Made by a program: the position numbers and the translations under genes
Notes under the pieces: model-generated
What the model was told of the DNA's origin: nothing
The model's input: only the letters and a program-made list of their open reading frames with translations
Databases searched by the model: none
Origin: an uncultured Collinsella sp.
GTDB lineage: Bacteria > Actinomycetota > Coriobacteriia > Coriobacteriales > Coriobacteriaceae
Direction of reading: 5' to 3'
DNA: 6,767 bases
Assembly (NCBI GenBank): GCA_900553345.1
Contig: USDE01000076.1
Coordinates: 1-6,767, forward strand
Part shown: positions 1-5,521 of the stretch, piece by piece
Numbering within the stretch: position 1 is the first letter of the stretch
Layout of the letters: every line of letters starts with the position of its first letter

Positions 1-1
1 C

Positions 2-1012
2 GACCGCACCATCAACCTTATGGAAGTCTGCGGCACGCACACCGTGAGCATCGGCCGCTATGGCTTTCGCTCCATTATGCCGGCCGGGCTCAAGCTGCTG
101 AGTGGCCCGGGGTGCCCCGTCTGCGTAACCGCCAACCGCGACATCGACCACGCGATCGCGCTCGCCAACATAGACGGCGCCATCATCACCACCTTTGGCG
201 ACATGATGCGCGTGCCCGGATCGTCCACCTCGCTCGCTGCGCAAAAGGCGGCAGGGCGCGACATCCGCATCGTCTATTCCCCGCTCGACGCGCTCGACAT
301 TGCCGAGCAAAACCCTGATCGCCCGGTCATTTTTATGGGCGTGGGCTTTGAGACTACGACGCCCACCATCGCCGCCGCCATCTTGGAGGCCGAGGCGCGC
401 GGGCTTTTGAACTTCTCGGTCTATTGCGCCCACAAGACCACGCCGCCGGCGTTGCGCGCCATCGCCAACGACCCCGAGACCGCCATCGACGGCTTTATCC
501 TGCCGGGCCACGTCGCCACCATCACGGGCTTGGCCCCCTTTGGCTTTTTGGTCGACGAGTTTAAGACTCCAGGCGTGGTAACGGGATTTGAGCCGGTTGA
601 CATCTTGCAGGGTATCTGCATGCTGGTCCAGATGGTTGTTGAGGGGCAACCCGCGATCGACAACGCCTACCGTCGCGGCGTCAATGCCGACGGCAATCCT
701 GTGGCGCGCCAGCTGGTCGAGCAGGTATTTGAGCCGTGCGATACCACGTGGCGCGGGCTGGGATCGATTGCGGCTTCGGGACTCGCCATTCGTCCCGAGT
801 TTTCGCACTTTGATGCCAGCATGCGCTTTGACGTGTCCATCGAGCCGACGGTCGAGCCACGCGGGTGCCGCTGCGGCGACGTGCTGCGCGGGGCCATTAC
901 GCCGAGCAGCTGCCCGCTCTTTGGCCGCACCTGCACGCCCGAGCACCCCGTCGGCCCGTGCATGGTGAGTTCCGAAGGCAGCTGCGCGGCGTACTACCGC
1001 TACCGCGACTAG
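2..1012 (+). CDS. hypD: Hydrogenase maturation protein HypD (5' end outside window)
   Basis: HypD is the iron-sulfur scaffold protein that, with HypC, carries the Fe atom receiving CN and CO ligands during cytoplasmic assembly of the [NiFe]-hydrogenase active site. The frame is open to the window edge, and the residues before the first ATG (DRTINL) continue smoothly into MEVCGTHT. That ATG is therefore an internal methionine, and roughly 30 N-terminal residues are missing compared with the usual 360-370. Family hallmarks, numbered from that Met: MEVCGTHT (Cys4), GPGCPVC (Cys32 and Cys35), GFETTTP near 110, and GFILPGHV near 157. The C-terminal region is Cys-rich (Cys283, 285, 298, 305, 314, 322), as expected for the [4Fe-4S] site, and ends SSEGSCAAYYRY. 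hypE follows after 48 bases on the same strand, consistent with one hyp operon. hypC would be expected just upstream. I am very sure of the family. Confidence 0.96.
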   Translation, partial: DRTINLMEVCGTHTVSIGRYGFRSIMPAGLKLLSGPGCPVCVTANRDIDHAIALANIDGAIITTFGDMMRVPGSSTSLAAQKAAGRDIRIVYSPLDALDIAEQNPDRPVIFMGVGFETTTPTIAAAILEAEARGLLNFSVYCAHKTTPPALRAIANDPETAIDGFILPGHVATITGLAPFGFLVDEFKTPGVVTGFEPVDILQGICMLVQMVVEGQPAIDNAYRRGVNADGNPVARQLVEQVFEPCDTTWRGLGSIAASGLAIRPEFSHFDASMRFDVSIEPTVEPRGCRCGDVLRGAITPSSCPLFGRTCTPEHPVGPCMVSSEGSCAAYYRYRD

Positions 1013-1060
1013 TCCGGACGCACCCGCACACCGGCATCACCCACGATTGGAGTTTTCGAT

Positions 1061-2095
1061 ATGTCCCGTACTGCCACCGATAGCACCGTCCTGTTGGGCC
1101 ACGGCTCTGGCGGTCAGATGATGAAACGCATCATCGATGAGGTCTTTTTGGATGCCTTTGGGTCGCCCGAGCTGCTCGAAGGCAACGACGCCGGCGTCGC
1201 CGCGCTGCCCGCGAGCGGGCGCATCGCCATGTCGACCGACAGCTTTGTAGTCTCGCCGCAGTTCTTCCCCGGTGGCAACATCGGCCGTCTCGCCGTGTGC
1301 GGAACCGTCAACGACGTCGCGACCTCGGGCGCCAACGTGCGCTACCTATCGTGCGGCTTTATCCTCGAAGAGGGCTATCCCATGGATAGGCTCCGCCAGA
1401 TTGTGCAGACGATGGCCGAAACGGCGCATGAGGCGGGCGTGTCCATAATCACGGGCGACACCAAGGTGGTCGAGCGCGGCGGGGCCGACGGCGTCTACAT
1501 CAATACCGCCGGCGTGGGCGAGGTTCCCACGGGCGTGGCGCTCAGCGGCGCCAACTGCCGCCCCGGCGATGTCATCCTGGTCTCGGGTACGCTGGGCGAC
1601 CACGGCATCGCCATCATGAGCCAACGCGAGGGCCTGGCGTTTTCGAGCACGATCGAAAGCGATGCCGCGCCGCTCAACCACCTGATTGCCGACGTTCTGG
1701 CCGCAGCGCCCGGCACGCGTTGCTTTCGCGACCCCACGCGCGGTGGCCTAGCGTCCACACTCAACGAGTTTGCCCAGGCCAGCAATGTCGCCATGGAGGT
1801 CGACGAGGATGCCGTGCCCGTGCGTCCCGATGTGCAGGCGGCTTGCGAGATGCTCGGCTATGACGTGCTGCAGGTGGCAAATGAGGGCAAGATGGTTGCC
1901 GTCGTGCCGGCCGAGCAAGCCGATGCCGCGCTGAGCGCCATGCGCGCCGCCCGCTACGGCGAGAATGCCGCCATCATCGGTCGCGTGCTGCCACTTGCCG
2001 AGGGCGCCCATCCCGCCGTGCGCGTGCGCACCGGCTGGGGCTCGACCCGCATCCTCGACATGCTCGTGGGAGAACAGCTGCCGAGGATTTGCTAA
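1061..2095 (+). CDS. hypE: Hydrogenase maturation protein HypE (carbamoyl dehydratase)
   Basis: HypE accepts a carbamoyl group from HypF on its C-terminal cysteine and dehydrates it with ATP to a thiocyanate. The cyanide is then passed to the iron on HypC-HypD. The 344-residue length is normal for the family. Visible features are the N-terminal glycine-rich GHGSGG (residues 13-18), the AIRS/PurM-type ATP-binding signatures (STDSFVVSP around 58, FFPGGNIG, the GTVNDVA segment, and ITGDTKVVE near 130), and an intact C-terminal PRIC whose last residue, Cys344, is the modified cysteine. The start is supported by GGAG at 1049-1052, eight bases before the ATG. It follows hypD by 48 bases without a visible terminator, so the two are probably co-transcribed. 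No truncation or missing key residue is seen. Confidence 0.97.
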   Translation: MSRTATDSTVLLGHGSGGQMMKRIIDEVFLDAFGSPELLEGNDAGVAALPASGRIAMSTDSFVVSPQFFPGGNIGRLAVCGTVNDVATSGANVRYLSCGFILEEGYPMDRLRQIVQTMAETAHEAGVSIITGDTKVVERGGADGVYINTAGVGEVPTGVALSGANCRPGDVILVSGTLGDHGIAIMSQREGLAFSSTIESDAAPLNHLIADVLAAAPGTRCFRDPTRGGLASTLNEFAQASNVAMEVDEDAVPVRPDVQAACEMLGYDVLQVANEGKMVAVVPAEQADAALSAMRAARYGENAAIIGRVLPLAEGAHPAVRVRTGWGSTRILDMLVGEQLPRIC

Positions 2096-2200
2096 CGACA
2101 AAGGCTCAGGGCTATTAAAGATATTCAGATTCCAAACATGCCCGGCACGCATGCCCAGTATCATGGGGTGCGTTTTACAACTCAAGCGGCAGGAGCACCC

Positions 2201-2869
2201 ATGGCAGCAGCTTTTTCCCATGTGATCTTTGACCTGGACGGCACCATTCTCAACACGCTCGAGGACCTGGCGGCCGCCGGCAACCATACCTGCGAGGCGC
2301 ACGGCTGGCCCACGTTTGCCGTTGACGAGTACCGCTACAAGGTGGGAAACGGCATGCTCAAGCTGGTTGAGCGCTTTATGCCCGCCGAGTACGCAGGCGA
2401 CGGCCGCATGTTTGAGCAGACGCTTGCCGAGTTTAGGGCTTACTACGGCGAGCACAAGGAAGACCACACCGCTCCCTATGCCGGCACGATCGAGATGCTC
2501 GACCGCTTGCGCGCCGCGGGCGTTCAGCTTGCCGTGCTCACTAACAAGGACCACGTCTCGGCGGCTTCGCTTATCGAAAAGTATTTTGGTTCCAAGCGCT
2601 TTGCGCTGGTGCAGGGCCGTGTCGATGCGTTTCCGCCCAAGCCCGAAGCACCCGTCACGCTGCATGTGATGGAAGAGCTAGGCGCCGATCCGTCGACCAC
2701 GCTCTATGTGGGCGATTCCAATGTCGATATCCTGACCGGTCACAACGCCGGCCTTAAGAGTGCGGGCGTCAGCTGGGGCTTCCGCGGCCGCGCAGAGCTG
2801 GAGTCCGCCGGCGCCGACTACGTGGTGGACACCCAGAACGAGCTCGCAGCGCTGGCACTGGGCGAGTAA
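2201..2869 (+). CDS. HAD-superfamily phosphatase, phosphoglycolate phosphatase-like
   Basis: A 222-residue cytoplasmic haloacid-dehalogenase-type phosphatase. All four motifs are present. Motif I is FDLDGT, with nucleophile Asp11 and acid/base Asp13. Motif II is the threonine in LTNKD (Thr114). Motif III is the lysine in FPPKPEAP (Lys147). Motif IV is VGDSNVD (Asp172, Asp176). The insert after motif I (about 20-90) looks like the small helical cap of subfamily IA, the fold of phosphoglycolate phosphatase (Gph) and pyrophosphatase PpaX. The true substrate cannot be read from the sequence. I chose the start at 2201 because AGGAG at 2191-2195 lies just upstream and homology begins there; an in-frame ATG at 2138 would add 21 unconserved residues with no ribosome binding site. 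It lies 105 bases after hypE, so co-transcription is possible but not shown. A link to hydrogenase maturation is not implied. Confidence 0.9.
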   Translation: MAAAFSHVIFDLDGTILNTLEDLAAAGNHTCEAHGWPTFAVDEYRYKVGNGMLKLVERFMPAEYAGDGRMFEQTLAEFRAYYGEHKEDHTAPYAGTIEMLDRLRAAGVQLAVLTNKDHVSAASLIEKYFGSKRFALVQGRVDAFPPKPEAPVTLHVMEELGADPSTTLYVGDSNVDILTGHNAGLKSAGVSWGFRGRAELESAGADYVVDTQNELAALALGE

Positions 2870-2886
2870 CCGCACATCCCCCCCAC

Positions 2887-2923
2887 GGGCAGCTAATGTG
2901 GGACGGGGCTCTTTTAGCTGCCC
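2887..2923. terminator. Hairpin after the phosphatase gene, possible weak terminator
   Basis: GGGCAGCTAA (2887-2896) pairs perfectly with TTAGCTGCCC (2914-2923) around a 17-base loop, starting 18 bases after the phosphatase stop codon. No T-run follows, so it is not a classical intrinsic terminator. A competing stem can form between ACGGGG (2903-2908) and CCCCGT (2922-2927). It may be part of the repeat material that follows rather than a terminator. Confidence 0.4.
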
Positions 2924-2936
2924 CCGTACCAAAGAA

Positions 2937-2978
2937 GTGTCCCCAACTGCCGGCAGAAAAGGAACGTCCCCAAGTGCC
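2937..2978. repeat. REP-like doublet with GTCCCCAA core
   Basis: Two near-identical 15-mers, GTGTCCCCAACTGCC (2937-2951) and ACGTCCCCAAGTGCC (2964-2978), lie as direct repeats 27 bases apart. The perfect palindrome CTGCCGGCAG (2947-2956) starts inside the first. From memory, GGGGACGTTCC-type repeats of this kind are scattered in intergenic regions of Coriobacteriia and other bacteria, sometimes beside IS200-like RAYT transposase genes. No transposase gene is present here, so this would be an orphan copy. The doublet is seen directly; the assignment to a REP family is recollection, not search. Confidence 0.5.
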
Positions 2979-3025
2979 GCCCCAATGACTACCATGGCAA
3001 CGCCGCAGGTAGAGGACGGACAGCG

Positions 3026-3126
3026 AAAACGCCCCTAAGCGAGCAAGGTGACGTGAAATGAAAGGGCGCTGACCTTCTGGTCGCGCCCTTGAAATTGAAC
3101 GTCAGATTGCCGCTTAGGGGCGTTTG
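3026..3126. repeat. About 100-bp near-palindrome, MITE candidate
   Basis: Perfect 15-base terminal inverted repeats (AAACGCCCCTAAGCG at 3027-3041, its complement at 3111-3125) enclose further matching arms: GCAA 3043-3046 with TTGC 3107-3110, TGACGT 3049-3054 with ACGTCA 3099-3104, and an apical hairpin 3062-3090 (AAGGGCGC, bulged T, GACC, loop TTCT, GGTCGCGCCCTT). The whole segment folds as one long rod. The 5-mer CAGCG occurs at equal distance on each side (3021-3025 and 3127-3131), as a target-site duplication would. No ORF lies inside. It could be a miniature inverted-repeat element, a bidirectional terminator between the two convergent genes, or a structured RNA. Confidence 0.55.
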
Positions 3127-3138
3127 CAGCGTCGAGCA

Positions 3139-3165
3139 GTTACGCGGTTCGTAGAACCGCGTAAC
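3139..3165. other. Perfect 12-bp hairpin at the 3' end of the lipoprotein gene
   Basis: GTTACGCGGTTC (3139-3150) and its complement (3154-3165) flank a 3-base loop. On the reverse strand the hairpin begins three bases after the lipoprotein stop codon (3171-3169). It is GC-rich and stable, but neither strand has a following T-run. It may stabilise the mRNA 3' end or act as a terminator that does not need a T-run; this role is inferred from position alone. Confidence 0.5.
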
Positions 3166-3168
3166 CCC

Positions 3169-3726
3169 CTAGCTCATCATCGCATTCATCATCTCGGTGG
3201 TTGCGGAATCGTCGGCAGACCACTCGTTATCCTCGTTGGCGGAATATTTAAAGGTGACCTTGGTGTCCTTGGTCTTAGCGGCCTTGGTCACGTCGACCAT
3301 GACCTGGCCGGCCATCTTGTACAGGTCATCCTCGGAAGGCATCGTATCGAGTGCGGCGACCTTCTCCTGATACTGGGTGGCGAAATCTTCGACGATCTTA
3401 TTCATGGACTTGCAGGTGATGGTAACCTCGGCGGTCGCAGTGCCCTTGTCCTCATCGACCGTCACATCGCCGATCTTGTAATCAAAGCCCTCGAGATAGC
3501 TCTTGGCGTACTCCTTGGGATCGATGCCCAGTTGCTCAAACTCGTCGCCCGAAGCCTCTTCCAGACCGGAGAGGAAATCATCGCCGCCGTTCTTGATCTC
3601 GTCAAACTGGCTCGTAAGGTCGTTGGTGATGAGCTCCTCCACCGAAGGCCCTCCGCAGCCGGAAAGCAAAACCACGCACGCGACCAGGGCAGCCATCAGG
3701 GGCGCAAGCAGCAGCTTCTTTTTCAT
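3169..3726 (-). CDS. Small lipoprotein of unknown function
   Basis: A 185-residue protein with a clear lipoprotein signal peptide: MKKK, a hydrophobic stretch (residues 5-21), and the lipobox LSGC with lipidated Cys24 followed by Gly-Gly. It should be anchored to the outer face of the cytoplasmic membrane. The mature part is acidic and alternates helix-rich segments (about 28-80) with a charged beta-like segment (GDVTVDEDKGTATAEVTITC, about 86-105). The alpha/beta look resembles small extracytoplasmic domains such as the DUF5105 or DUF4878 types, but I cannot assign a family. The start at 3726 is preferred because GGAGG lies six bases upstream of the ATG and the signal peptide begins there; the same frame stays open upstream to 3942 but encodes unconvincing sequence. 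It is downstream of crr, separated by a strong terminator, so it probably has its own promoter in 3727-3903. I could not pick that promoter out. Confidence 0.85.
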   Translation of the reverse strand: MKKKLLLAPLMAALVACVVLLSGCGGPSVEELITNDLTSQFDEIKNGGDDFLSGLEEASGDEFEQLGIDPKEYAKSYLEGFDYKIGDVTVDEDKGTATAEVTITCKSMNKIVEDFATQYQEKVAALDTMPSEDDLYKMAGQVMVDVTKAAKTKDTKVTFKYSANEDNEWSADDSATTEMMNAMMS

Positions 3727-3903
3727 GACATTCCTCCAAACAAGCGGCGCCGCGTTCCCTGCGCAGCGCACGTCGTAACAGCAAGTCCATATTAGCGGCC
3801 CGGCCCAACCCCCTGCGTCGCAAAAGCGCAGGCGGCTCAATTTGACGAACGAATGGCCCGTAAAGCAAGCCCCTTGCAATAAAATGCACCTGTTTAGCCT
3901 ATT

Positions 3904-3936
3904 AAAAAAGGGTGGCCGGACAACCCGACCACCCTT
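3904..3936 (-). terminator. Intrinsic terminator of the crr-like gene
   Basis: Read on the reverse strand, AAGGGTGGTCGG (3936-3925) pairs with CCGGCCACCCTT (3919-3908) through 12 pairs including one U-G wobble. The loop is 5 bases (GTTGT). The 3' arm runs into six consecutive T residues (3909-3904). The stem begins 23 bases after the crr stop codon. This is the best-formed intrinsic terminator in the window. Confidence 0.93.
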
Positions 3937-3959
3937 GCGCATCTTCTGGACGCCGCAGA

Positions 3960-4496
3960 CTACTTGCGGACGACCTTAACGATGGCGTCACCGGCGGCGA
4001 CGGTAGACTCGGCCTCGACGGCGAGCTCGACGTCGGCAAACTCGGCGGTGTTGGACACGGCCACGACGACGCAGTCCTTGTAGCCGGCAGCAGCGATCTT
4101 GGCACGGTCGATCTTGAGTATGGGCTGACCAGCTTTGACAACGTCGTCGGCCTTGACGAAGCCCTCGAAGCCGTCGCCGTTCATGTTGACGGTATCGACG
4201 CCAACGTGCACCAGAACCTCGATGCCGCTATCGGACTGCAGGCCCACGGCGTGACCCATGGTGACGGTCACCTTGCCGTCGCAGGGAGCGTAGACCAGGT
4301 CGTCCTCGGGCCACACAGCGCAGCCCTTGCCCAGAACCTCGCCACCAAAGACGGGATCGGGCACGTCGGCCATCTTGATGACCTTGCCCTTGACAGGCGA
4401 GCACAGCACGTCGGCGCCAGCAGAAGCAGAGATGGAGGCCGGAGCAGCAGCTGCCGCGGGCTCAGCCTTCTTCTTAAACATGTCAAACAGACCCAT
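3960..4496 (-). CDS. crr: PTS glucose-type EIIA component (Crr-like, stand-alone)
   Basis: A 178-residue single-domain EIIA of the glucose family. It takes phosphate from HPr and passes it to an EIIB sugar permease, and in other bacteria it also works as a carbon-status signal. The active-site histidine is His97 in GIEVLVHVGVDTV, and the second conserved histidine is His82 in TMGHAVGL, matching His90 and His75 of E. coli EIIAGlc. The N-terminus MGLFDMFKKK resembles the membrane-associating N-terminal helix of E. coli Crr (MGLFDKLK). An Ala/Pro/Ser-rich linker (about 11-28) then joins it to the domain. The start at 4496 is set by GAGGAG seven bases upstream; an in-frame ATG at 4535 would add 13 basic residues. 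It has its own promoter and terminator and so looks monocistronic. The absence of fused EIIB/EIIC suggests it serves one or more permeases encoded elsewhere. Confidence 0.94.
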   Translation of the reverse strand: MGLFDMFKKKAEPAAAAAPASISASAGADVLCSPVKGKVIKMADVPDPVFGGEVLGKGCAVWPEDDLVYAPCDGKVTVTMGHAVGLQSDSGIEVLVHVGVDTVNMNGDGFEGFVKADDVVKAGQPILKIDRAKIAAAGYKDCVVVAVSNTAEFADVELAVEAESTVAAGDAIVKVVRK

Positions 4497-4527
4497 ATGT
4501 TTTCTCCTCTTGATTAAGCGCAACGTT

Positions 4528-4671
4528 ATGCGCATGCCTATGGTGATTATAGTGCCAAATGATCAAATTGCTAAGGTGAGGGCTCGAATCGCAAGCCCTT
4601 CCCGGTAGTGCTCGTGGGATGAGTATCTCCTTTGCATCGCGGGTCGATAAGCCGAGTATCGCCTGCAGGTT
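4528..4671 (+). pseudogene. Probable decayed HTH domain of the RpiR-type regulator
   Basis: RpiR/MurR regulators carry about 70-80 residues of HTH before the SIS domain. Here the SIS frame is closed upstream by TAA at 4648-4650. Pieces resembling the missing domain can be read: VPNDQIAKVRARI in frame 1 (4552-4590), like the TENEQKIADFL helix of MurR, then LESQALPGSARGMSIS and FASRVD in frame 2 (about 4583-4645), like the segment leading into the HTH, and then AEYRLQV back in frame 1 (4651-4671), joining directly to the SIS ORF. Spacing between the first two pieces fits the family with a one-base shift. Between the second and third about 58 bases, covering the recognition helix, appear to be missing. 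This is a by-eye alignment and could be over-read. Confidence 0.4.
4546..4574 (-). promoter_or_regulatory. Promoter of the crr-like gene
   Basis: On the reverse strand a perfect -10 TATAAT (4551-4546) lies 17 bases downstream of TTAGCA (4574-4569), which matches four of six -35 consensus bases. Transcription would start near 4539, about 42 bases before the crr ATG. The promoter sits inside the region where the divergent regulator's HTH appears once to have been encoded. Confidence 0.75.
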
Positions 4672-5235
4672 ATGGAGCGCATGGAAGGGCTCTACCAGAC
4701 CACGCTGGCCGAAACGCAGGAGCTGCTCGACCCCACGCAGCTTGACCACGCCGCCAAGCTCATCGCAAACGCCCGACAGGTCGACATCTACACGGGCTCG
4801 CACAACCTCTATCCAGCAGGAATGTTCCGCGACCGCCTGCTCTCCGCCGGCAAAAGCGCAACGTGCCACGACGGCGCTGAGGCCCAGGTGCGTACGGCGC
4901 TCGCCTCGGGTCCCGACCATGCGGCAATCGTCATCTCCTACGGCGGCCTTGCCCCCAACCTCAAGGACATCTTGCCGATTCTCAGCAGCCGGCATGTCCC
5001 GGTCATCGTCATCGGCACGCCTTATTGCGCCCGCATTCACCCTGGCTTTGCCGCCTACCTCACGGTGAGTGACCACGAGAGTATGACGCATCGCATCACG
5101 CAGTTCGCCAGCCACATCGCCGTGCAATACGTGCTCGATTCGCTCTACAGCAGCTACTTCGCCAAAGACTACGCCCGCTGCTCCGAATTCCTGGAGCGCT
5201 CGTTTCCCTACACCCGTCTGCCCGGGCTCAAGTAG
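4672..5235 (+). CDS. SIS-domain remnant of a MurR/RpiR-family regulator
   Basis: The 187 residues match the C-terminal half of RpiR/MurR transcription regulators. A linker helix (MERMEGLYQTTLAETQELLD) leads into a sugar-isomerase SIS domain with the phosphosugar-loop features TGSHNLYPAGMF (about 41-52) and AIVISYGG (85-92), a VPVIVIGTP strand (109-117), and the usual C-terminal helices. In the intact family this domain binds a sugar phosphate and controls an N-terminal HTH. No HTH is encoded in this frame, and the ATG at 4672 has no good ribosome binding site, so the ORF is probably what remains of a broken regulator rather than a designed SIS-only protein. The SIS part has no internal stop and keeps its motifs, so decay would be recent. 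It is divergent from crr, hinting that the intact ancestor regulated PTS-linked sugar uptake. Confidence 0.75.
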   Translation: MERMEGLYQTTLAETQELLDPTQLDHAAKLIANARQVDIYTGSHNLYPAGMFRDRLLSAGKSATCHDGAEAQVRTALASGPDHAAIVISYGGLAPNLKDILPILSSRHVPVIVIGTPYCARIHPGFAAYLTVSDHESMTHRITQFASHIAVQYVLDSLYSSYFAKDYARCSEFLERSFPYTRLPGLK

Positions 5236-5237
5236 CG

Positions 5238-5249
5238 ACGAGCGTGGAT
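5238..5249. repeat. Short fragment of the ACGAGCGTGGAT palindromic repeat
   Basis: ACGAGCGTGGAT, directly after the SIS gene stop codon, equals the first 12 bases of the palindromic repeat that starts 29 bases further on. It diverges after that. It looks like a truncated extra copy or a one-arm remnant. Confidence 0.6.
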
Positions 5250-5266
5250 TTTCGGACGCATATCTA

Positions 5267-5334
5267 ACGAGCGTGGATAATCTCCCACTTTGAGCCCGCA
5301 CACAGGCCAAAACCGGGAGATTATCCACGCTCGT
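5267..5334. repeat. 68-bp palindromic intergenic repeat, copy 1
   Basis: A perfect 20-base inverted repeat: ACGAGCGTGGATAATCTCCC at 5267-5286 and its exact complement at 5315-5334, separated by 28 bases. The first 28 bases recur unchanged at 6719-6746. No T-run follows, so it is not an obvious terminator, though such a stem in RNA would be very stable. It behaves like a dispersed palindromic element of the REP or MITE type. Confidence 0.85.
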
Positions 5335-5410
5335 GTTGAATGCTCCGTTTTCCTCTGCACCCGAGGGACCACTCGACCACCTTGCACCAAAGCAATAACG
5401 ACTTCTCGTC

Positions 5411-5486
5411 ATTAGATTATTCAAATCGACTCTAATAACTATTTTCGCCATAAACTCGTTATTAGAATTGATATGATTAGCCTAAT
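5411..5486. promoter_or_regulatory. Operator-like array of ATTAG/CTAAT half-sites upstream of fic
   Basis: An AT-rich stretch carries five half-sites: ATTAG 5411-5415, CTAAT 5432-5436, ATTAG 5461-5465, ATTAG 5476-5480 and CTAAT 5482-5486. The last two form the palindrome ATTAGCCTAAT. A longer imperfect inverted repeat pairs 5424-5439 with 5458-5473 (13 of 16 positions, with TCTAATAAC against GTTATTAGA exact). The array covers the predicted -10 and start region, as a repressor operator would. The binding protein is unknown; the Fic protein's own winged helix is one candidate. Confidence 0.55.
5469..5477 (+). promoter_or_regulatory. Probable extended -10 promoter of fic
   Basis: TGATATGAT contains TATGAT (5472-5477, five of six -10 consensus bases) preceded by the TGn extension. 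No convincing -35 lies 17 bases upstream, which extended -10 promoters tolerate. Transcription would begin near 5484, giving a leader of about 38 bases that includes GGAGG at 5512-5516. Confidence 0.4.
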
Positions 5487-5521
5487 AGCGAGTTTCCGGC
5501 ACTAAAGATATGGAGGGCGCG

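Noticed and set aside
2096..2200. Separate promoter for the phosphatase gene (TATCAT at 2159-2164)
   Set aside because: No acceptable -35 lies at the right distance, so the case is too weak to list as a promoter.
1748..2665. Long reverse-strand open frame (305 residues) across hypE and the phosphatase gene
   Set aside because: It overlaps two well-supported genes in antisense, crosses the gap between them and shows no family motif. Such shadows are expected in GC-rich coding DNA.
3124..3795. Forward open frame opposite the lipoprotein gene
   Set aside because: It is a shadow of a gene with a clear ribosome binding site, signal peptide and lipobox on the other strand.
3912..4517. Forward open frame opposite crr
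   Set aside because: It is antisense to an unmistakable EIIA domain and contains the crr terminator.
4579..4599. T-arm-like hairpin (AGGGCT, loop with CGAATC, AGCCCT) suggesting a tRNA
   Set aside because: No acceptor, D or anticodon arms can be built around it, and the loop is nine bases instead of seven.
4483..5451. Long reverse-strand open frame (322 residues) opposite the SIS gene
   Set aside because: It is antisense to a conserved SIS domain, runs through the palindromic repeat and the crr promoter, and shows no recognisable domain.
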